Source of the DNA: Catalinimonas alkaloidigena
GTDB lineage: Bacteria; Bacteroidota; Bacteroidia; Cytophagales; Cyclobacteriaceae
Direction of reading: 5' to 3'
DNA: 64,000 nt
NCBI RefSeq assembly: GCF_029504655.1
Contig: NZ_JAQFIL010000001.1
Coordinates: 2,485,001-2,549,000, forward strand
The notes under the pieces were generated by a model. That model ran no database searches. It had not been told where the DNA came from and saw only the letters and a list, made by a program, of their open reading frames with translations. Shown one piece after another: positions 59,701 to 64,000 of this stretch; positions within the stretch are counted from its first letter, which is position 1; every line of letters starts with the position of its first letter. Position numbers and translations under genes: made by a program.

Positions 59701-59940
59701 TTTGATGGCAGCTATGTTAAACTTCGTGAGGCAAGAGTAAGCTATCAGCTTCCGAGTTCATTGTTTAACAACATTTTCTTGAAATCAGCAAGGATATCAG
59801 TAATCGGAAGAAACCTGGCTATTTTCCATAGTAATAATCCTCACATTGATCCTGAAATAAGTGCTGCATCTCTTGGATATAATTATGGTCAGTTGCCAAG
59901 CACAAGAAGTGTTGGATTTGACATAAATCTGAAATTCTAA
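56782..59940 (+). CDS. SusC/RagA-type TonB-linked outer-membrane protein
   Basis: A 1052-residue protein with a signal peptide (LKHYGLLIVTLLMTNLLFAQ), a carboxypeptidase-regulatory-like domain (ITGTVTSVEDKTPLPGVNVVVKGTSVGT), a plug with PEFVIRGFSSVAGNNQPLVVIDGVPM, then NIAEMSILKGPNAAALYGSRAANGVILITTKTGK, the SusC hallmark, and a long barrel ending in STRSVGFDINLKF. It forms the transport channel for a glycan or peptide with the SusD lipoprotein encoded 14 bases downstream. There is no adjacent hydrolase, so the nutrient class is unknown. Confidence 0.96.
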   Translation: MRNNSTTQCWGGIIRLKHYGLLIVTLLMTNLLFAQDRKITGTVTSVEDKTPLPGVNVVVKGTSVGTITDIEGNFTLNVSPEAQTLVFSFIGLSMEEIVIGNQTQFNIAMKQDVQSLSEVVVTAFGLEREKKALGYSVQGISGEEVAQVPTQSVVNNLSGRVAGLQVSGNSTPGGSPEFVIRGFSSVAGNNQPLVVIDGVPMQQTVNSTSGERSDNQQYGGGISEIDPNNIAEMSILKGPNAAALYGSRAANGVILITTKTGKGTEGIGVDVNFSTTFERPLVKPQFQNIYGGGSGSTWYADGWSGTVDGYKGTAGTDESWGAPMDGRMVRQWWTGTEEAPLVPEPDNWEQWWETGQTLNGSVAISSANENGSFRLAIGRIEQKGIAYNNDYYRNNFRLNTNYQFTDKLTVTALGEYIKSGSDNRGFQSGSQFIWHQRHVNFDQLENYRDYEDVHIQPPGNDEPPNWQHTYFTNPYFSEETMVNPNEKDRFLGNISLNYEFADWLSLMVRSGTDIWTDTRINVTGYARTRFSFDYGSYNEEVLRRQENNSDFIFSLDKTFGDFSVVGQFGGIHRTNFYKRNYSDVNDLTVDGVYALDNNASPNTDESAIEESVVNSVFGSAQFGFRNYLFLDVTGRNDWSSTLPTGYNSYFYPSVSLSAVVTDMLDIQSDVFSFAKLRASWAQVGNDADPYLLQQVYDPQGLWDGSVPKFSVSDQIANSNLKPERTTGIEVGADLRFLNGRIGLDVTYYDQTTEDQILAVDISRASGYESRVLNAGKITNKGVELMLSGTILQLPGGLSWDASVNFAKNENEVVELADGLTSLTLWSIRGASLEARVGEAYGNLYGNKLARTEAGEVIFRNGYPYNIPGQSVIGNITPDWIGGISNTVTYKGLSVSALIDIKKGGDIYDMGSSIARITGVLEESAVGREEGVIGQGVMNIGTEEAPEYITNDVVASARTFYGYYSGRQYHEAAVFDGSYVKLREARVSYQLPSSLFNNIFLKSARISVIGRNLAIFHSNNPHIDPEISAASLGYNYGQLPSTRSVGFDINLKF

Positions 59941-59954
59941 AACAGCAGAGAACA

Positions 59955-61430
59955 ATGAAATTGACTATATATACAAAAATAACAAGCCTGGCAATTGCAT
60001 TTATACTATTGCTAGGTGCTTGTACCGACGATTTTGAGGAAATCAATACCAATCCCAATAAGCCGGTAGAGGTGGATGCTCAGTACCTGCTTCCCTACGG
60101 TATTCAGGAAGCAGTGGATAACTACTGGGGTAACAAATCTCGAAACCAGCGGCTCAACTTTGACCATGCCATGTCATGGGTACAGTATCTTACCAGAAAT
60201 ATCTATGAAAATGAAGGTGACAACTATAATGTACAGCCTTCGGTGAATAGTACAAACTGGGAAGTGTTTTATTCTGATGCGCTGGTTACATTTCAAACAA
60301 TGGAGGAGCTTTCAATAGCTGAAGGTGAAAGCCCCCATACTAACTATGAAGCAGTGGGCATCGGTATGCAGGCATGGATTTTCTCTCTCTTGACAGATGT
60401 TTGGGGTGCCATTCCCTATACGCAGGCACTGTCCGGCACTGCGGATGAAGCAATCTATTCACCAGAATATGACTCTCAGGAAGCTATTTACGCAGGTATC
60501 ATTGAAGACTTGAAAACCGCTAATGAAAAGTTAGATGTTGAGGGGCCTGCCATCCGAGGAGATATCATGTTTGGAGGCGACGTATTGATGTGGAAGAAGT
60601 TTTTCAACGCGCTTCGTTTCAAGCTTTTAAACCGTCAGGCTCATCTAGTAAGCTCATCTGCTGCTGAAATGCAAGCAATGCTCGCTGATCCGGCTACTTA
60701 CCCTATGATTGAGAGTAATGATGAAATAGCCGCATTGAACTATGGTGCTGTGCCTACTAACAACCCCTGGCATGATATCCTTGTGAATCAGGGACGTACT
60801 GACTGGAATATCAACAGTACGCTGGTAGATAAGCTAAAAGAACTACAAGATCCTCGACTTGAAGTTTACGCGACCCCCGGCAGTCAGGCTGAAGGAGAAT
60901 ATTCCGGACACCCCAGTGGATTACCAGGAGAAATTGCGACGACTTACAATGGCTACAGTGCAACCATCAACCTGGATGTATTTGCCCAAACTACATCTCC
61001 TGCGGTATTGGTAAGCTACGCAGAATTACTTTTCACACAGGCGGAGGCTGCTTTGGAAGGCGATATTAGCGGTGACGCACAAGCTTTTTACGAAGCCGGC
61101 ATTGAAGCCGCATTCAGCCAGTACGGACTAGAGATGCCAGCCGGATATCTTGACCTGGCTGGTCCTGCTAGCAAAGAGAATATTATGACGCAGAAGTGGA
61201 TTGCACTTTTTGGACAGGGTATTGAAGCCTGGACAGAATTAAGAAGAACTGGGTATCCGGTATTGCCTGCGGCAGATCCTAGAGCTCAGTTTCAGAATGA
61301 TGGAGTTCTTCCGACAAGGATTGTTTACCCCTCAACTGAATATTCTTTAAACCAGGCTAGAGTAGAGGCAGGTGTGTCAATGCTCGGAGGAGCAGATGAC
61401 ATGAAAACTTCACTTTGGTGGGTAGAATAA
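59955..61430 (+). CDS. SusD/RagB-family lipoprotein
   Basis: A 491-residue lipoprotein (lipobox LLGAC at about residue 23) of the SusD_2-like group: DFEEINTNPNKPVEVDAQYLLPYGI at the N-terminus, PYTQALSGTADEAIYSPEYDSQEAIYAGIIEDL in the middle, and TQKWIALFGQGIEAWTELRRTGYPVL near the end, the usual family marks. It is the lid of the SusC channel and binds the nutrient. It is cotranscribed with SusC (14-base gap). Confidence 0.95.
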   Translation: MKLTIYTKITSLAIAFILLLGACTDDFEEINTNPNKPVEVDAQYLLPYGIQEAVDNYWGNKSRNQRLNFDHAMSWVQYLTRNIYENEGDNYNVQPSVNSTNWEVFYSDALVTFQTMEELSIAEGESPHTNYEAVGIGMQAWIFSLLTDVWGAIPYTQALSGTADEAIYSPEYDSQEAIYAGIIEDLKTANEKLDVEGPAIRGDIMFGGDVLMWKKFFNALRFKLLNRQAHLVSSSAAEMQAMLADPATYPMIESNDEIAALNYGAVPTNNPWHDILVNQGRTDWNINSTLVDKLKELQDPRLEVYATPGSQAEGEYSGHPSGLPGEIATTYNGYSATINLDVFAQTTSPAVLVSYAELLFTQAEAALEGDISGDAQAFYEAGIEAAFSQYGLEMPAGYLDLAGPASKENIMTQKWIALFGQGIEAWTELRRTGYPVLPAADPRAQFQNDGVLPTRIVYPSTEYSLNQARVEAGVSMLGGADDMKTSLWWVE

Positions 61431-61490
61431 AAACGATAGAAAAAAATATTTTACTATCGTTTGATGTACAAAACTTCAAATAGATAAAAA

Positions 61491-61871
61491 ATGAATAAAA
61501 TATTTCATATATGTATCGCACTAAGCCTGACAGTACTATTACTCTCAGCTTGCGAAGAAGAATCTGATATGGCATTTGACAGGGTAGCCGCTCCTGTGGT
61601 ATTACAGTACGATAGTATTGCTCCTGACCAGGCTCAAGCTACTTTTTTTGAACTGGATAAGTCAGGAATCCTTGATCAAAATGTAGGTATTATATACAAT
61701 CCTGTCTCTAACTTAGAAGTTGAAGTCAGCCAGGCTGGAACAGTGCTGGGAACTTTCACTACGGGTAGCGATGGTACAGTTGTAATTCCTTTCTCCGGTG
61801 TACTGCCCAATGAATTTGCTGGCAAGTATGATGGCGTTGCCTTCAGGATTTTCAAGAACGATTTTGATTGA
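61491..61871 (+). CDS. Small exported lipoprotein of the SusCD operon
   Basis: A 126-residue lipoprotein with lipobox LLSAC (about residue 21) and a beta-rich mature domain. It ends the operon: the SusD stop is 60 bases upstream and a strong terminator follows. Its DQNVGIIYNPVSNLEVEVSQAGTVLGTFTTGSDGTVVIPF looks like a small immunoglobulin-like surface domain. Small lipoproteins in this position often bind the same nutrient, but no family is assigned. Confidence 0.7.
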   Translation: MNKIFHICIALSLTVLLLSACEEESDMAFDRVAAPVVLQYDSIAPDQAQATFFELDKSGILDQNVGIIYNPVSNLEVEVSQAGTVLGTFTTGSDGTVVIPFSGVLPNEFAGKYDGVAFRIFKNDFD

Positions 61872-61902
61872 TTTTTGTAAGTAATAGGTTGTTTGCATGG
61901 AA

Positions 61903-61931
61903 AAGAGAGGCGTATTTGCGCCTCTTTTTTT
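61903..61931 (+). terminator. Terminator of the SusC/SusD operon
   Basis: AGAGGCG (61906-61912) and CGCCTCT (61919-61925) form a 7-bp stem with a 6-base loop followed by seven T residues. Confidence 0.85.
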
Positions 61932-61983
61932 ATGTCAATTTTGGTAGCCATCAGGAATAAATTAAACGTTTATTGGATAAGCA

Positions 61984-62015
61984 TTTGGGAATGAAATCTA
62001 TTCATTATACCTTTG
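61984..62015 (+). promoter_or_regulatory. Promoter of ffs
   Basis: TTTG at 61984-61987 and TACCTTTG at 62008-62015 with a 20-base spacer match the Bacteroidota -33/-7 consensus. Transcription would begin at about 62020, close to the RNA start. Confidence 0.7.
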
Positions 62016-62021
62016 CGTCAG

Positions 62022-62102
62022 ACGGGTACAACCAGCTCCTGCTGAACTCCCCCAGGACAGGAATGTAGCAAGGGTAGGCGGTCGTAGCGGTGTGATACCC
62101 GT
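62022..62102 (+). ncRNA. ffs: Signal recognition particle RNA (bacterial small type)
   Basis: The conserved SRP apical region is seen as GAACTCCCCCAGGACAGGAA and then GTAGCAAGGGTA, with asymmetric loops that bind Ffh. The outer ends ACGGGTA (62022-62028) and TACCCGT (62096-62102) pair and run into a T-tract that ends transcription. Its promoter lies directly upstream. Size, about 81 nt, suits the short bacterial SRP RNA. Confidence 0.9.
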
Positions 62103-62196
62103 TTTTTTATTTCCATCCCCTAATTTCTCTAAGAAATTTTTTCGTTTTATAAACTCCTGTATCTTTAAGCCATCTTTAGCGCTAAACAAAAACACT

Positions 62197-62853
62197 ATGG
62201 AATTTTTTATTGACACTGCAAATCTTGACGAAATCCGTGAAGCCTATGATCTGGGCGTATTGGATGGAGTGACTACAAACCCTTCTTTGATGGCAAAAGA
62301 GGGAGTAACTGGACATGAAAATATCATTCAACGCTACAAAGACATCTGTAATATTGTTGATGATAATGTAAGTGCAGAAGTTGTTGCTACAACTTTTGAC
62401 GAAATAGTAAGTGAAGGCATGGCTCTGGCCAAAATTGACGACAAAATTGTGGTTAAAGTACCTATGATTAAAGACGGTGTGAAGGCTATCAAGAAGCTTA
62501 CCTCAGAAGGAATTCGTACCAACTGCACCCTGGTTTTTTCACCGGGACAAGCCCTTTTGGCTGCTAAAGCAGGTGCTTCTTATGTTTCACCTTTTATTGG
62601 CCGCCTTGATGATATCTCTACTGATGGCGTAGAGTTGATAGAGCAAATCGTGAATATATATCAAAACTACGGCTATGAAACCAACGTTCTTGCGGCTTCA
62701 ATCAGGCATACAATGCACTTGATTCAGTGTGCTGAAGTGGGTGCGGATGTAGCAACCTGCCCATTAAGCGTTATCACAGGCTTACTTAAACATCCACTTA
62801 CTGATAGCGGCCTTGAAAAGTTTTTGAGTGATTATCGTAAAGGTAATGCTTAA
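62197..62853 (+). CDS. Transaldolase / fructose-6-phosphate aldolase family
   Basis: The start is ATG 62197 (MEFFIDTANLDEIREAY); an in-frame upstream start at 62092 overlaps ffs and is rejected. The 218-residue TIM-barrel has VTTNPSLMAKEG and the Schiff-base lysine in KIVVKVPMIKDG. Length and TNCTLVFSPGQALLAAKAGASYVSPFIGRLDD fit the small transaldolase/FSA subfamily (TalC/MipB). It may serve the pentose phosphate pathway. Confidence 0.93.
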   Translation: MEFFIDTANLDEIREAYDLGVLDGVTTNPSLMAKEGVTGHENIIQRYKDICNIVDDNVSAEVVATTFDEIVSEGMALAKIDDKIVVKVPMIKDGVKAIKKLTSEGIRTNCTLVFSPGQALLAAKAGASYVSPFIGRLDDISTDGVELIEQIVNIYQNYGYETNVLAASIRHTMHLIQCAEVGADVATCPLSVITGLLKHPLTDSGLEKFLSDYRKGNA

Positions 62854-62880
62854 GACCTAAATTTTTGACGGGTGAATTCA

Positions 62881-63084
62881 ATGTATATCATAAAGGTTAA
62901 AGGCAAAGCTAAAATCCCCGATTATATTCAGTTGCGTGACGATAATTTCGTGCTGGTTGCATATTTCAGAGCTGATCGTGAGTTAAAAAAACTTGAGAAA
63001 TACGGCCTTGAAGGTAAGGATGAAGCACTTAAAGAAGTTATTGAGCGTTTACCTTATGGAAAGCTGCAAAAGCTAGAAATCTAG
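62881..63084 (+). CDS. Small conserved protein upstream of ftsE
   Basis: A 67-residue protein starting at ATG 62881 (MYIIKVKGKAKIPDYIQLRDD); a GTG at 62872 would add three residues. It is a compact alpha/beta fold seen as a short hypothetical protein directly before ftsE in Bacteroidota. Function unknown; it lies 8 bases before ftsE and is likely cotranslated with it. Confidence 0.75.
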   Translation: MYIIKVKGKAKIPDYIQLRDDNFVLVAYFRADRELKKLEKYGLEGKDEALKEVIERLPYGKLQKLEI

Positions 63085-63092
63085 ATGTAATT

Positions 63093-63815
63093 ATGTCTGA
63101 AGATTCTCAATTCTTTGATAGTACACCAGTCGTGACAGTAAATAATGCGTGCATCTTCCAGGAGCATAAAGTGGTACTGGAAGATGTGCATTTTAAAGTA
63201 GACAAAGGGGAGTTTGTATATCTGGTAGGTAGGACTGGCAGTGGTAAAAGCTCTCTCTTAAGGACACTTTATGCTGACCTCCCTCTTCAACTTGGTGAGA
63301 TGGAAGTTGCTGGATATTCCATCAAAAATATTAAATCCGGTGAGGTACCTTTCCTCAGGAGAAGGTTGGGTATCATTTTTCAGGATTTTCAGCTTTTTTC
63401 CGACAGAACAGTGGATGAAAACCTGTTATTTGTAATGAAAGCAACAGGCTGGAAAGAGCGTTCAAAAATGAAACAACGCCTCAGTGCAGTTCTGATGAAA
63501 GTTGGTTTGGGTTCTTCCGGAAACAAAATGCCTCACCAGCTATCAGGAGGGGAGCAACAGCGAGTAGTGATTGCCCGTGCACTGATCAATGAACCTATAT
63601 TACTTATCGCGGATGAGCCCACGGGAAACCTTGACCCTGAAGTATCATCTGGTATATTGGACCTTTTTCGTGAGATTAATCGCAGTGGAACTACAGTAAT
63701 GATGGCGACTCACAACTACCAGTTTATCAAGCAGTTTCCAAGTAGAGTGTTAAAATGTGAAAATAACAGCTTATTAGATTCTCAAAAAGAAAACTTTGAA
63801 CTGATCAACTACTAA
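63093..63815 (+). CDS. ftsE: Cell-division ATP-binding protein FtsE
   Basis: A 240-residue ABC ATPase: Walker [10 protein letters not shown], signature [17 protein letters not shown], Walker [14 protein letters not shown], and the H-loop MMATHN. It matches FtsE by the [16 protein letters not shown] string. FtsEX links divisome activity to peptidoglycan hydrolases. FtsX is not next to it here; in this phylum the two genes are often separate. Confidence 0.9.
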   Translation: MSEDSQFFDSTPVVTVNNACIFQEHKVVLEDVHFKVDKGEFVYLVGRTGSGKSSLLRTLYADLPLQLGEMEVAGYSIKNIKSGEVPFLRRRLGIIFQDFQLFSDRTVDENLLFVMKATGWKERSKMKQRLSAVLMKVGLGSSGNKMPHQLSGGEQQRVVIARALINEPILLIADEPTGNLDPEVSSGILDLFREINRSGTTVMMATHNYQFIKQFPSRVLKCENNSLLDSQKENFELINY

Positions 63816-63953
63816 CGTTACTGTAATAACAGGCTTATAGCATAAACTTGTTGTAAGATTTTTGATCATTTTGCACTTTCTTCTTTACCATGAATGTGAT
63901 TAAAATTTATCATATTGTTGGTGTTTAAGCAGTGAATTCAAAGACTTTAGAGG

Positions 63954-64000
63954 ATGAAAAAGCGTACAGCACGCAAATGGATTTGGAGTATTTTGGGTAC
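63954..64000 (+). CDS. Start of a further gene, cut by the window edge
   Basis: ATG 63954 reads MKKRTARKWIWSILG before the sequence ends. The basic start followed by a hydrophobic run suggests a membrane or exported protein. No family can be named from 15 codons. Another frame from a GTG at 63932 is also open to the edge. Confidence 0.4.
   Translation, partial: MKKRTARKWIWSILG

Noticed and set aside
62092..62196. Upstream start for the transaldolase-family gene
   Set aside because: It would begin inside ffs and adds 35 residues without homology; ATG 62197 fits the family.

Overview
The window reads as the chromosome of a marine, pigmented member of the Bacteroidota, most likely order Cytophagales. 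The signs are a SusC/SusD pair with a TnnTTTG-type promoter, a PorE-like OmpA protein, MurF-Alr and CsaA of Bacteroidota type, a Tat-exported Gfo/Idh/MocA oxidoreductase next to a sulfatase, and a carotenoid locus with CrtI, CrtB, CrtW and CrtZ. No rRNA or tRNA gene was seen. The signal recognition particle RNA (ffs) is present at about 62.0 kb.

Layout. 0-17.2 kb is mostly core: an ankyrin protein cut by the window edge, a DEXH helicase, an AAE17/18-like AMP-forming acyl-CoA ligase, a GDSL hydrolase, a response regulator, a PorE-like protein, a BNR_4 protein, a YkgJ protein, a frameshifted and catalytically degenerate homologue of type ISP restriction-modification enzymes, YtxH, an SDR and an exported esterase. 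17.2-31.6 kb is an accessory island. It holds a MITE-like element, an array of six 42-bp repeats with palindromic cores, a 171-bp direct repeat in two full copies and one partial copy, two attC-like imperfect palindromes, an ISAs1-family element that splits a peroxiredoxin gene with a 9-bp target duplication, an IS91-type transposase remnant, and a run of redox genes (LLM flavin enzyme, DoxX proteins, SDRs, FMN reductase) with Crp/Fnr-type regulators. An esterase sits at its left edge and an esterase N-terminal fragment in the same orientation at its right edge.

31.7-37.1 kb carries a Gfo/Idh/MocA protein, a sulfatase and a TonB receptor, a plausible small glycan-use locus. 37.1-45.1 kb holds a MarR regulator and then, all on the minus strand, a carotenoid locus: CruF-like protein, CrtZ, a CarH-like B12-binding MerR regulator, an ECF sigma factor, CrtI, CrtB, IspH and CrtW. 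The gene set fits a monocyclic keto-hydroxy carotenoid of the flexixanthin type, but no lycopene cyclase or CrtD is visible here. GTTTAAT half-sites, including a 20-bp perfect palindrome, precede the sigma gene and recur upstream of the first carotenoid gene, so a light-responsive B12 switch is a reasonable inference.

45.2-53.0 kb has LipA, OsmC, YtxJ, an unusual lysine-rich exported repeat protein, and an ECF sigma / HEAT-repeat membrane protein / DUF4097 run facing a second DUF4097 protein. 53.1-64.0 kb has CsaA, a MurF-alanine racemase fusion, a SusC/SusD locus with a small lipoprotein, ffs, a transaldolase-family aldolase, FtsE and the start of a further gene.

The most unusual items are the broken, MTase-dead type ISP-like protein, the 42-bp palindrome array, and the cassette-like repeats of the island. 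Function is unproven for all three.
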